Assembly (NCBI GenBank): GCA_050633105.1
Contig: JBOEFW010000068.1
Span: 1-64,000, forward strand
Source: Aureispira sp050633105
Lineage (GTDB): Bacteria; Bacteroidota; Bacteroidia; Chitinophagales; Saprospiraceae
Reading direction: 5' to 3'
Length of the DNA: 64,000 bases
Of this stretch, positions 35,249 through 42,586 are shown one piece after another. Every line of letters begins with the position of its first letter. Position 1 is the stretch's first letter. The notes under the pieces were generated by a model. It was not told where the DNA came from and did not search any database. It saw only the letters and a list, made by a program, of their open reading frames with translations. Made by a program: the position numbers and the translations under genes.

Positions 35249-35530
35249 ATGGCATCTACTGGAAGACCTAAACACTTTAGACCTACAGAAACGGGAAGCC
35301 GCGAAAAAGTAGATTTATGCGGCGCAATAGAATTGATTATTAGAAACAACAGCAGTAATATTATAAATTATTCTTTTGATGAGGGGCTAACTATCCCAAT
35401 TCTTCCAGGGGATAGAGAAATACATCGTTGGAGTTATCCTGTCAATGCTGTTCTATTCTTGACAACTTCAACAGGTGTTGACCTCAGTAGTATGAATGTA
35501 TTAATTAGTCTAACAGAGTTTCAAAAATAG
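35249..35530 (+). CDS. Small beta-rich protein
   Basis: A 93-residue protein (MASTGRPKHFRPTETGSRE..., then beta strands CGAIELIIRNNSSNIINYSF and VNAVLFLTTSTGVDL). The size and strand pattern would suit a single small beta-barrel, such as a minor capsid or spike-tip protein. Start at 35249 preferred because the earlier ATG lies inside the upstream gene. Confidence 0.6.
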   Translation: MASTGRPKHFRPTETGSREKVDLCGAIELIIRNNSSNIINYSFDEGLTIPILPGDREIHRWSYPVNAVLFLTTSTGVDLSSMNVLISLTEFQK

Positions 35531-35537
35531 ATGTCCT

Positions 35538-35711
35538 ATGAAAAAATTAATGATGGTAGCTGGGTTATTCGCGTTTTATAAAATGACCCAAAAAGAAGAG
35601 GAAACGCCACCGCCTACAACGGTTGCTCATTTAGATGTAGTTGTCACGCCTATTGCATTGTCTCCAAAAGATAACGTAACGGTTGCAACAGATCCACTAA
35701 TTAATAATTAA
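35538..35711 (+). CDS. 57-residue membrane-anchored protein
   Basis: Short gene: MKKLMMVAGLFAFYKMTQKEEE, then TPPPTTVAHLDVVV and a threonine/valine-rich end. A single N-terminal hydrophobic helix (5-15) anchors a small exterior domain. It sits 7 bases after the 93-residue protein and 27 bases before the next, in the same orientation, so it is likely real. Part of the anchored small-protein series. Confidence 0.6.
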   Translation: MKKLMMVAGLFAFYKMTQKEEETPPPTTVAHLDVVVTPIALSPKDNVTVATDPLINN

Positions 35712-35738
35712 AGGGCTTCAATTTCTCAATAAAAAGGA

Positions 35739-36467
35739 ATGAATCAAACAACTATAAAATTAGATCCACCACCAAAAAGCAAACCGCTTGGATATTGGGT
35801 TGGTAAGTTTAATACTTACAATGCGGCGGCCACTAATAAAGATCAACGTTTACGGGCTATCGCTAAGCTCTGGGAAGATTGGCTGAGCGAGGAGCACAAG
35901 TTTAAAGATGCTGTAAACAATGCGTTTTCCCTTTTTTTCTATGTAACAAATTATGTACCTGATAGGAATATACCAGAGGCGGCAACATTAGGGCAACCAG
36001 GTACTAGGATTATTCATTGGAACGATTCGCCTATTTATGACACAGTTAGTAATTATTGGGCGGGTTTAATTGATTGGACGTGTATAGATTGGGTGAATTA
36101 TCATAAAGCATTAAAAGCGCATTATAACGATCAGGACAAAGCCAATATGATTTGGGAGACTAACTGGCACGATCCAGATAATGCCTGTGGTTTAGTTATT
36201 TGCCCTGATACGGCCTATTGTCGGTACAATTGCGGTTTTGTAAAATACTTTGCAAGTCAGGGAATTGATATAGGTAATGTTTTATCAAACGCTAAATGTG
36301 ATTTATCTAATGTGGTTACAAATGTAACCTCTACTGTTTCTAATGTTACGGGGGCTATCAAAACAACAAGCAGCGTTTTTAGTACGATTATACCCGTCGC
36401 AAGCGTAGGGTATTTTCTTTGGTGGGGCTATGATAAATTCAAAAACAACAGAACGGATGAAAAGTAA
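35739..36467 (+). CDS. Protein with C-terminal membrane segment
   Basis: A 242-residue protein with a Trp/Asp/Asn-rich N-terminal domain (LDPPPKSKPLGYWVGKFN), an apparently Cys-bearing middle (NACGLVICPDTAYCRYNCGF; four cysteines could bind metal or form disulfides), then Ser/Thr/Val stretch and a C-terminal hydrophobic helix (about 208-228: FSTIIPVASVGYFLWWGY). A tail-anchored virion or envelope protein is the simplest reading. Unknown family. It overlaps the next gene. Confidence 0.65.
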   Translation: MNQTTIKLDPPPKSKPLGYWVGKFNTYNAAATNKDQRLRAIAKLWEDWLSEEHKFKDAVNNAFSLFFYVTNYVPDRNIPEAATLGQPGTRIIHWNDSPIYDTVSNYWAGLIDWTCIDWVNYHKALKAHYNDQDKANMIWETNWHDPDNACGLVICPDTAYCRYNCGFVKYFASQGIDIGNVLSNAKCDLSNVVTNVTSTVSNVTGAIKTTSSVFSTIIPVASVGYFLWWGYDKFKNNRTDEK

Positions 36468-36933
36468 CGATTTAATGAAAATGGGTGCGGTCTTAGGTAT
36501 TGGTTGGCTCTTGTTTGGACCAGGAGCAGCGCCACAAGAACAAGAAAACTATTTTAAACTTAAAGACGGGCGTATCATTGCCGAATCAAAAATGCCAGGA
36601 GAAGGATATGTAAAATTTGGGGGCAAATGGGTTTTAGCTTCGGATTTGGCTCTAGCTGCTGGACAAGCTGGAGTAACTGATACAACAGCAATCAACCCCA
36701 CTACGCAAAAAGGCTGGCAAATTCTTAACATACTGTTACAGGCAGGCTCTACACTATCAGCAAGTATTATTAACAACACAACACAAGCTAAAAAGGATTT
36801 GATTACCCAAATTCAGCTTAAATACATGGTATCTCAAAGCCCCAGTTATAATGCGAACTTTACCCATACTATAGCCCAATTGAACACTTATCCTTTAAAA
36901 CAATTAAAGGAAATTTTAGAAAACGGTAAATAG
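36457..36933 (+). CDS. Membrane-anchored protein, unknown
   Basis: A 158-residue protein starting inside the previous gene (ATGAAAAGTAA; the overlap supports this start). N-terminal hydrophobic segment (MKMGAVLGIGWLLFGPG) and an exterior domain with a short beta section (LKDGRIIAESKMPGEGYVKFGG) and helical end. Function unknown. Confidence 0.65.
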   Translation: MKSNDLMKMGAVLGIGWLLFGPGAAPQEQENYFKLKDGRIIAESKMPGEGYVKFGGKWVLASDLALAAGQAGVTDTTAINPTTQKGWQILNILLQAGSTLSASIINNTTQAKKDLITQIQLKYMVSQSPSYNANFTHTIAQLNTYPLKQLKEILENGK

Positions 36934-36938
36934 ATTTT

Positions 36939-37571
36939 ATGGTTATGAACAACAGACGTAAAAAAAACGGCCTTTTATTAGGAGCATTACTGATAGGAGG
37001 GGGACTGTACGCAATGAATGAACCCTCTGAGAATGGAAGTGATCCTAATTTAATTACTCCACCTTCTGCCAATTGGGAAAAAGATATTCCTAAGTTTGGA
37101 GACTATCCAGAGGGGCATATCAAAGAATCTTTCATTGGCTCTGATCTAACGCGTACTTTGTCGAACGGGAATAATGCGGGTAATATCGCACAGTTTCGCA
37201 CAAATGGAAATGTTATTAACCCTAATGATCCTTGGAAAGGTTCTGTATCCTGGCAATATAATACCGATGGTAGATTTGTACAGTTCATTTCCTTTGCTTG
37301 GGGGTTGAGGGCTTCTATTCTCTTATTAAAAAACTACATTGATAGAGATGGGCGGGATACTATCACTAAAATTATACAATATTGGGATTTAGGGAATCCT
37401 AATTATATCAATCATTTAGTAACTAATACAGGTTTTCAAGCGAACCAGACACTCCAAGCAGATAAAGCCACTTTAAAAAATATCATAAGGTATATTGTTG
37501 TTATGGAGCACGGCTGGAGTAATGATTTAGTGACCGACAAACGATTTGAAACGGCCTATAATCTTTTATAA
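36939..37571 (+). CDS. Anchored virion-type structural protein (NPGN-like)
   Basis: A 210-residue protein. After a hydrophobic anchor (11-25) the domain carries NNAGNIAQF (78-86), FVQFISFAWGLRAS (113-126), then YIDRDGRDTITKIIQYWD (133-150) and NPNYINHLVTNTG. This is the N-P-G-N ... F-G-R-A-L-L-Y ... I-x-W pattern of a widespread phage structural protein linked to peptidoglycan digestion or binding. Here P is A and the anchor is unusual. It fits cell entry by a virion without a tail. Confidence 0.75.
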   Translation: MVMNNRRKKNGLLLGALLIGGGLYAMNEPSENGSDPNLITPPSANWEKDIPKFGDYPEGHIKESFIGSDLTRTLSNGNNAGNIAQFRTNGNVINPNDPWKGSVSWQYNTDGRFVQFISFAWGLRASILLLKNYIDRDGRDTITKIIQYWDLGNPNYINHLVTNTGFQANQTLQADKATLKNIIRYIVVMEHGWSNDLVTDKRFETAYNLL

Positions 37572-37580
37572 ATAGATGTT

Positions 37581-37928
37581 ATGGATAAATTTTATTTATT
37601 GGTATTGATCGTAGCTGCTTTGCAAAGTCTTTCAATATTAGGGGGATTTATTTTTTTAATTGTTAAAAAAGTAACCACATCGGGTAGCAATGTTATAACG
37701 CGTCAAGAAGTTATCGGAATTGTTAAAGAGATTTTACCTAAAGACGAAATTATTACTATTATTGACAAAGGGCAAAATAAGGCTACAAGTCATCTTATTG
37801 ATACTTTTAATCGTTTACTAGTAGAAATGGAAGAAAGACTAAATTCTAAGCTTAGAAACGATATAGAAGCCACTAGGGGGGAGTTTTTGCAAGAGCTGGC
37901 GAAATTAGAGGAAAAAGTTTCAAGATAA
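37581..37928 (+). CDS. Membrane protein with coiled-coil tail
   Basis: A 115-residue protein: one N-terminal membrane helix (about 4-28, LLVLIVAALQSLSILGGFIFLI) and a long charged helix (KEILPKDEIITIID ... MEERLNSKLRNDIEATRGEF). It resembles phage membrane coiled-coil proteins such as spanin- or Rz-like ones in shape only. Last gene of the unit before a promoter and an RNA candidate. Confidence 0.65.
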   Translation: MDKFYLLVLIVAALQSLSILGGFIFLIVKKVTTSGSNVITRQEVIGIVKEILPKDEIITIIDKGQNKATSHLIDTFNRLLVEMEERLNSKLRNDIEATRGEFLQELAKLEEKVSR

Positions 37929-37929
37929 A

Positions 37930-37960
37930 TTTGTCACTCTCTTATTCTTTTGTATATTTG
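37930..37960 (+). promoter_or_regulatory. Strong Bacteroidota promoter
   Basis: TTTG (37930-37933), exactly 19 bases, then TATATTTG (37953-37960): a full match to TTTG-N19-TAnnTTTG. It is the best promoter seen in the window. Confidence 0.8.
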
Positions 37961-37966
37961 AAAGGC

Positions 37967-38071
37967 AAAACGAATTAAATATCAACAATATTGCTACAAA
38001 AAAATGCATTCTTAGTTTAATAAAACAAAAGGATTGTAGGTGGNNCCACCTACAATCCTTTTGTTTTTTTT
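37967..38071 (+). ncRNA. Candidate ~105-nt RNA
   Basis: A strong promoter precedes and a perfect terminator ends this gene-free segment. Only a three-codon frame is present. The last 50 nt form the hairpin. It could be a small RNA, or an attenuated leader for the 38085 gene. Confidence 0.45.
38022..38071 (+). terminator. 22-bp perfect hairpin with unresolved loop
   Basis: Arms 38022-38043 and 38046-38067 are fully complementary, ending in GGTGG / CCACC, with NN as the loop and a T run after. The missing loop bases suggest that the structure stopped assembly or sequencing. Confidence 0.85.
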
Positions 38072-38084
38072 ATATCCTATTGTT

Positions 38085-38402
38085 ATGAATAGATTAGTGT
38101 TATTCTTAGGGTTTATTGCTTTTGTTTGCATTGGAGCAACACTTGATAAGAGCAATAATTTAGCTGAGGTGAATGAAATGCAGGGAATAAAAATTTTTAC
38201 TGATTCGCGGCCAGTGGCAGAGTATAAATATATTGGAACGGTAAAAATTACTATGGGGTTTATCAGTCCTCAATATGAACCTGTTAGAGATGTATTAATA
38301 AAGAAAGCGAAAAAAAAATACGGAAATAACTTTGATGGCCTTATATTAGAATTGCGTGATGGAGGTACAGACAAAGCCGATGTTATAAAATTTGAAGATT
38401 AA
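38085..38402 (+). CDS. Exported small protein
   Basis: A 105-residue protein with a signal peptide or anchor (MNRLVLFLGFIAFVCIGATL) and a small alpha/beta domain: YKYIGTVKITMGFIS, then YEPVRDVLIKKAKKKYGNNFDGLILEL. It begins 13 bases after the terminator, so transcription may depend on readthrough. No family recognised. Confidence 0.65.
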   Translation: MNRLVLFLGFIAFVCIGATLDKSNNLAEVNEMQGIKIFTDSRPVAEYKYIGTVKITMGFISPQYEPVRDVLIKKAKKKYGNNFDGLILELRDGGTDKADVIKFED

Positions 38403-38434
38403 CAGAGCTATCATCTTCTAAAAACTATAAAATA

Positions 38435-38995
38435 ATGTTAGGAAAAATTGCATTAGCCACAGGGATATTTCTCTTAACTAAGAATCAAAAACCAAGTATA
38501 GGCCAGATTCATAGTAAAGGTGGAAAAAATCGGCAGCAATGTAGAAATGGTTTTTTTTCTGATTCTTTTGGTAGTGGTACTTGTTCTCATAATGGAGGTG
38601 TAGGAGCTGGAGGAAATACAGTTGTTCAAAAGAAGAAAAAAACAAGAGAAAAAAACAATACCAGTTGTGCTCTTGTCATTAAAAAATTCCCTGATAATGC
38701 ACATTCATTTAATGACAAGGAGTGTGCGTTGTATGCGAAAGAGTTAAAGAAAAAAACAGGAGGGCTAAGTATTTGGGATTTACAAAGAAATGATAGGAGT
38801 TTGTATTTTGAAACTGCTATTGATAATGTAGATCAATTAGAAGACCTACATAATTCTTTGGTAGACCACGGAGCTAAGAAATTAAGAATTACGTTCGACC
38901 AACCGAATCGAAAATCTTTGAAAAATGCTTATTTAGAAGTAGAAACAAAGCACGATCATTATGATAGTTTGACTAAATACTTAGAAGAGCTTTAA
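38435..38995 (+). CDS. Anchored protein, last gene of the element
   Basis: A 186-residue protein with an N-terminal hydrophobic segment (LGKIALATGIFLLT), a Ser/Gly/Cys-containing linker (RQQCRNGFFSDSFGSGTCSHNGG), a Lys-rich tract and an alpha/beta C-terminal domain (CALVIKKFPDNAHSFNDKECALYAKE). Function unknown. It is followed by a terminator and then the right dif-like site. Confidence 0.65.
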   Translation: MLGKIALATGIFLLTKNQKPSIGQIHSKGGKNRQQCRNGFFSDSFGSGTCSHNGGVGAGGNTVVQKKKKTREKNNTSCALVIKKFPDNAHSFNDKECALYAKELKKKTGGLSIWDLQRNDRSLYFETAIDNVDQLEDLHNSLVDHGAKKLRITFDQPNRKSLKNAYLEVETKHDHYDSLTKYLEEL

Positions 38996-38999
38996 ATTT

Positions 39000-39034
39000 A
39001 AATTAGGAGGGGGCTTTAACGCTCTAATTTTTAT
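39000..39034 (+). terminator. Terminator at the right end of the element
   Basis: AAATTAGGAG / CTCTAATTT arms (one bulge) followed by TTATT. Confidence 0.6.
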
Positions 39035-39047
39035 TATAAAAAATTCT

Positions 39048-39075
39048 ATTGGTCATAAGATAAGTTATAGGCAAA
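39048..39075. other. Right dif-like attachment site (attR)
   Basis: On + it reads ATTGGTCATAA / GATAAG / TTATAGGCAAA. On - the outer arm, TTTGCCTATAA, matches the E. coli XerC arm at seven of eleven places. The spacer and CATAA equal those of attL. Joining the two outer arms gives a plausible host dif: TTTGCCTATAA / CTTATC / TTATGTTAAAT. Confidence 0.72.
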
Positions 39076-39106
39076 ATGAAAAACCTAATCAATTGACCAG
39101 TAATTC

Positions 39107-39152
39107 AAAAACCCCTCTCGTGCTATTTTCAGCAATTCCGAGAGGGGTTTTC
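39107..39152. terminator. Bidirectional terminator between the elements
   Basis: AAAACCCCTCTCG / CGAGAGGGGTTTT with an 18-nt loop; it works for + (from the element) and - (from the tailed phage). Confidence 0.88.
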
Positions 39153-39232
39153 TTGTGGGCGAATCTGTGACATGGTTGCTTGGGCTTGAAAAAGCTCTTA
39201 AAAGCATCCTAGGTCATTTACTTAGTCAACCT

Positions 39233-39538
39233 TTACCGAGCATCATTATCCGCAAGCGCGTCTCTAAGGAGTCTGAAAATTGCCTTAATAACTTTATTGG
39301 GATTCAACCCTCCGTTAGTCATTAGTTCAATTGTTCCAACGTCTACGCCTTGACTTTCGGAATACTCAACACCAAGCTTTATATGGCAATTGATTCCTTT
39401 GTTTTGAACGTAAGCCGCTGCGGTGTTTTTGATCATTCCTCCTTCTTCTCCGTATTTAAACTTGATCACAGTGATGTCTCCTGCTTCTTCTGAAGTAATA
39501 AGCGCGCCTTCTAGGCCGTTTTCGACAACTATTTCCAT
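39233..39538 (-). CDS. Small protein, unknown
   Basis: A 101-residue acidic alpha/beta protein (MEIVVENGLEGALITSEEAG ... KAIFRLLRDALADNDAR). No known motif. It is the last gene of the phage late region, 67 bases after the preceding small gene; an inverted GTGCGC-containing sequence in this gap may separate the two units. Confidence 0.6.
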   Translation of the reverse strand: MEIVVENGLEGALITSEEAGDITVIKFKYGEEGGMIKNTAAAYVQNKGINCHIKLGVEYSESQGVDVGTIELMTNGGLNPNKVIKAIFRLLRDALADNDAR

Positions 39539-39605
39539 GGTAATAATTTAAGTGCAGCACCAATATTGGTGCGCACGAATATACACAAAAGACATTAGTG
39601 GCGCA

Positions 39606-39818
39606 CTAGTAACTTACATAGTTGTTGTCGTGAAATTCCTTTCCTTCTAGTTCTCTTAACGGCGCGATCAACTGCTGCGGAAAGTCTAAAAAATAATCCG
39701 CCTTACTTGGTAGTATGTTAACAGAAATCTCTATCACTCCAAGTAAGATAATGACCTTGAATAAGTCAAAAATTCTTGTCCAGCTTATGGACTCGTGTGG
39801 TAAGTGTGGTATTGTCAT
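39606..39818 (-). CDS. Small membrane protein, holin-like in size
   Basis: A 70-residue protein with one membrane helix (about 17-35: IFDLFKVIILLGVIEISVNIL) and a polar C-terminus. Position at the end of the late operon and the small size suit a holin or holin accessory, not proven. Confidence 0.55.
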   Translation of the reverse strand: MTIPHLPHESISWTRIFDLFKVIILLGVIEISVNILPSKADYFLDFPQQLIAPLRELEGKEFHDNNYVSY

Positions 39819-39842
39819 TGTCTTGCTGTGTTGGGCCCTAAA

Positions 39843-40139
39843 TTATTGGGACGTATTCAGGGCATCTATTTTTGATTCTATTAATTTTAGGCGTTCTTTT
39901 ATTTCCTTCTGGCCTTCTTTTAAATCCTTGGCCAGATCATTGGTCTGCAAGTCTACTGCTAGGTTTTTGCTGGCCGAAGACATAGAGGTTTTGTGATTCC
40001 TGTTTATAGTATCCGCTATGTAATTCCATACTATTGCGAATATCTTATAGGCGGTCACGCAGGTGAATAGCACTATTCCTATCATTAGAATGGCGCTAAA
40101 GAAATACCCTCCAAATAATATGTCGGTTGATTCTAGCAT
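39843..40139 (-). CDS. Membrane protein with coiled-coil tail
   Basis: A 98-residue protein: one or two N-terminal membrane helices (about 8-42) and a charged helix (LAKDLKEGQKEIKERLKLIESKIDAL). A holin or spanin-like role is possible from the neighbour and place. Starts right after a 210-bp gap. Confidence 0.6.
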   Translation of the reverse strand: MLESTDILFGGYFFSAILMIGIVLFTCVTAYKIFAIVWNYIADTINRNHKTSMSSASKNLAVDLQTNDLAKDLKEGQKEIKERLKLIESKIDALNTSQ

Positions 40140-40349
40140 CTTGTTGGTTGAAATATTTATCCTCGTCGTTGTACTAATTTAACCATAAAAGTTAATCTTT
40201 GTAACTTATTTAGTTGCTTTTATGGCTTTTTGTTAAAAATTAGAACTTTTTTGGTTATTTTTATAGTGATAACAGGAGGTTCTTTTGTGGGAAAAAGAAT
40301 CTAATAATTGCATTCAAGGTAGACAATCGGGGGATCGTCTACCTTTTTT
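40140..40349. other. Gap with a + strand terminator
   Basis: A 13-bp stem with one mismatch (40316-40345, loop GGGG) ends in eight T's on the + strand, although both neighbouring genes are on -. Weak + promoter boxes (TTTG at 40229, TATTTTTA at 40256) hint at a short + transcript. Confidence 0.45.
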
Positions 40350-41906
40350 TTAGTAAATAGGCTTAATTTGACACTCAAACTCTGTCCCTATCAATTGCCC
40401 CGTAGTCGTATCCATTGCTAAAGTCACTTCATGGATTTCAGTATCTGGCAAAGTAATAGATATGCTTCCTGATAAAAAACTAGTTGTTGGAGTTATTCCA
40501 GAAAGGGTTGCTATTACGTTGCCATCTAAGTAGATCTTAGGGGGATTCCCAATAACAACACCTCCTGCTAGTGGATATCCTCCAGATCCTGTTTGTCTGT
40601 CGTATTTCCAAAAGAAAGTAAATACCCTAGCTGTGCTTGACGCAATAACCTGAGGAGTGTGAGTAATAGGATTACTTTCATTTACGCTAAAAGTGAAATT
40701 GTCATTGTCATAAGTAGCCCTTTTCCACGTAAAAAAGTACTCTCCTGTTGTTAGTGCTCTGCCATCATAAAAATACTCGTCAACCCCAGCTGTCCCTATA
40801 GAATACCTACTAAAGGTTGGATTTGTTTCCACTCTAATAAAGCTACTGTATATCTTGTCTGCGGCAGAACCAACTGGCTGGTATGGCACTCTGTAAGATT
40901 GCATCTCCATAAGAGTGTTCGCTGAAACAGGATTGCCTATCGTCACAACACTAGACTCTCCCGTGGTGGCGGAATAAACGCCCGCACTGCTAAATCCACC
41001 CCAAACAGAATAGACAAAAGGTAAATGCAATGGAGCAACATCTCCTCGGGTTGTTCTTAGATTAAAGGTTAACTCAACACTCTTTGCATTTGCTTCGTCG
41101 CTTAAGAAATCATTATCTTCAGCAAATCGCCGTTTGTCAAAATTAAACGTTTGATTGTTTCCTATTTCGTCCGTCGGTCTAAAATATCGCCACATACTAA
41201 CCCCTCCTTGCCAATTGGTGCCGTCGGACAGCAGACTTCCAATTTTGCCCTGAAATAAGCCAATCGTACGCGAAGTGCCGTTCTGTCTCGTTGCTATCAC
41301 TTCTATCCTTATCTTTGAATTTCCGTGTAAATTCTGGTATATCTGCGTTGCAAAAAAGTGCCCTGCATACCCTCCTGTAAATGGCGCTGTCGCTCCGTTT
41401 GGCCCTGTATTTATTAGGCCATCTCCCGTGGTATCCCATCCAATTGTTTCCGTCGTAACAAATCGAATATCACCCCCTGTTGGCCGTCGCACTGGATAGC
41501 GTTGGAAGGATATTTCTATTTTTGAATTCAATTGCAGTGCATCTCCTTGGTCATCGAAGTCTACATTTCTTATAATGTATTCATCTAACACAAGGCCGTT
41601 TTCGTCCAATTTTTGCAATTCAATATTATCGTACATATCAATAGATTGCAATGATGCAACTATTGACTGTGCACATACAACGGATATTACAAAGCGTTCT
41701 GTCTGAACTGTGTTGTATCTGTTTGGCCTGTCGTAAGAATCTAGATACTCTTCTACCTCTATTTCAGGAGTGCTTCTATACTCTCGTCCATCTAGGTACA
41801 ACTCTACTTTATGGCCGCCGCCCCAATAAGCATTACAGGAGAAGTTTCCCGTTGTATCATAATCGTTATAGGCTATTATCCTAGTATTGTACTTTTTGTA
41901 AGACAT
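40350..41906 (-). CDS. Large beta-rich tail or surface protein
   Basis: A 518-residue protein, mostly beta strands with Tyr/Thr/Asn-rich repeats (YKKYNTRIIAYNDYDTTGNF, VTTETIGWDTTGDG, SYRVPYQPVGS). No membrane segment and no catalytic motif. Place at the end of the structural genes and composition point to a tail-tip, fibre or adhesin-like role. A terminator-like hairpin precedes it, so it may have its own promoter. Confidence 0.6.
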   Translation of the reverse strand: MSYKKYNTRIIAYNDYDTTGNFSCNAYWGGGHKVELYLDGREYRSTPEIEVEEYLDSYDRPNRYNTVQTERFVISVVCAQSIVASLQSIDMYDNIELQKLDENGLVLDEYIIRNVDFDDQGDALQLNSKIEISFQRYPVRRPTGGDIRFVTTETIGWDTTGDGLINTGPNGATAPFTGGYAGHFFATQIYQNLHGNSKIRIEVIATRQNGTSRTIGLFQGKIGSLLSDGTNWQGGVSMWRYFRPTDEIGNNQTFNFDKRRFAEDNDFLSDEANAKSVELTFNLRTTRGDVAPLHLPFVYSVWGGFSSAGVYSATTGESSVVTIGNPVSANTLMEMQSYRVPYQPVGSAADKIYSSFIRVETNPTFSRYSIGTAGVDEYFYDGRALTTGEYFFTWKRATYDNDNFTFSVNESNPITHTPQVIASSTARVFTFFWKYDRQTGSGGYPLAGGVVIGNPPKIYLDGNVIATLSGITPTTSFLSGSISITLPDTEIHEVTLAMDTTTGQLIGTEFECQIKPIY

Positions 41907-41915
41907 AAGGTATAT

Positions 41916-41955
41916 GATAAAAAAAAGCCTGCGCCCAGGGAGGCAACAGGCTTTT
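41916..41955 (-). terminator. Terminator on - after the tail-tube-like gene
   Basis: AAAAGCCTG / CAGGCTTTT arms with a 15-nt loop and eight T's on the - strand. Confidence 0.82.
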
Positions 41956-41979
41956 GTAAAAATGAAGGAAGACGTTTCT

Positions 41980-42567
41980 TTACATTTGAGCTGCCGTAGG
42001 AAGAGGGCTATCTTCTCTATCTGGAGCTGTTTTTGCTTCCCATGTAAAAGTTACAAGTATTTTTTGGAAGCTATCTTCTTCATGTGGAAACTGAACTACT
42101 ATTTTTTTAGGATTGATTGCATTTGCACCACCAAAAACATGAGAGGAAGGGGTCGTATAATAAAACTTCGGACGGAAACTACCACACTTGACAGCCCTCC
42201 AATAATCTCTCATTTCCTTAGAGGTGATAGGCATCGTAAAAGGAAGCGTATAAATGCTATCTGTGCTAGATTCTACGCCCGCAGCAAGCTCGAAAGTATC
42301 TCCTTCTTCATCTGTGACACTTCCCTTGCCAATAAAACGCTTAAGCTGAACCCCAGTAGCATCGGCGTTATTAATATCCCAATCAGTAAGAGTCATTGAA
42401 GCTGACCAGTTTACAGGAGTACCTAGTACTGGATCTAATAGGATAATCGTATCAACTGTTGAATCATCGGCCTTTGGAAAGCATCCATCTTGGTTAGCGC
42501 CAGCCCCTTGCAGTAATCCTGTTCCACAGTTGTTGTTGCTACAATCGATTGCAAAAATATTGCTCAT
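41980..42567 (-). CDS. Probable tail tube or decoration protein
   Basis: A 195-residue protein with a Cys/Asn-rich start (MSNIFAIDCSNNNCGTG) and a beta-rich body (TPVNWSASMTLTDWDINN ... KKIVVQFPHEEDSFQKILVTFTWEA). The size and the location downstream of the capsid gene fit a tail tube or head decoration protein. No family signature recognised. Confidence 0.55.
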   Translation of the reverse strand: MSNIFAIDCSNNNCGTGLLQGAGANQDGCFPKADDSTVDTIILLDPVLGTPVNWSASMTLTDWDINNADATGVQLKRFIGKGSVTDEEGDTFELAAGVESSTDSIYTLPFTMPITSKEMRDYWRAVKCGSFRPKFYYTTPSSHVFGGANAINPKKIVVQFPHEEDSFQKILVTFTWEAKTAPDREDSPLPTAAQM

Positions 42568-42586
42568 AACTTCTTATTTTTAAGCC

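Larger units (their letters stand above)
20763..39064 (+). mobile_element. dif-integrated element, candidate tailless membrane virus
   Basis: About 18.3 kb bounded by two dif-like sites. All genes are on +, from an early region (amidases, winged-helix protein, zinc ribbons) through an iteron region (28.6-28.9 kb) to a late region (29.0-39.0 kb) of virion-like genes. No recombinase, terminase, portal, tape measure, tail gene or Walker-A ATPase is visible. At least ten products have one N-terminal hydrophobic segment, which fits an internal-membrane virion. The final terminator (39000-39034) lies just inside the right site. Mobility by host XerCD is inferred from the sites. Viral nature is inferred from the gene set. 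Confidence 0.7.

Noticed and set aside
29319..38995. Tail module of the adjoining tailed phage
   Set aside because: That phage already has its own tape measure and tail genes on -, and a bidirectional terminator and a dif-like site separate the two blocks.
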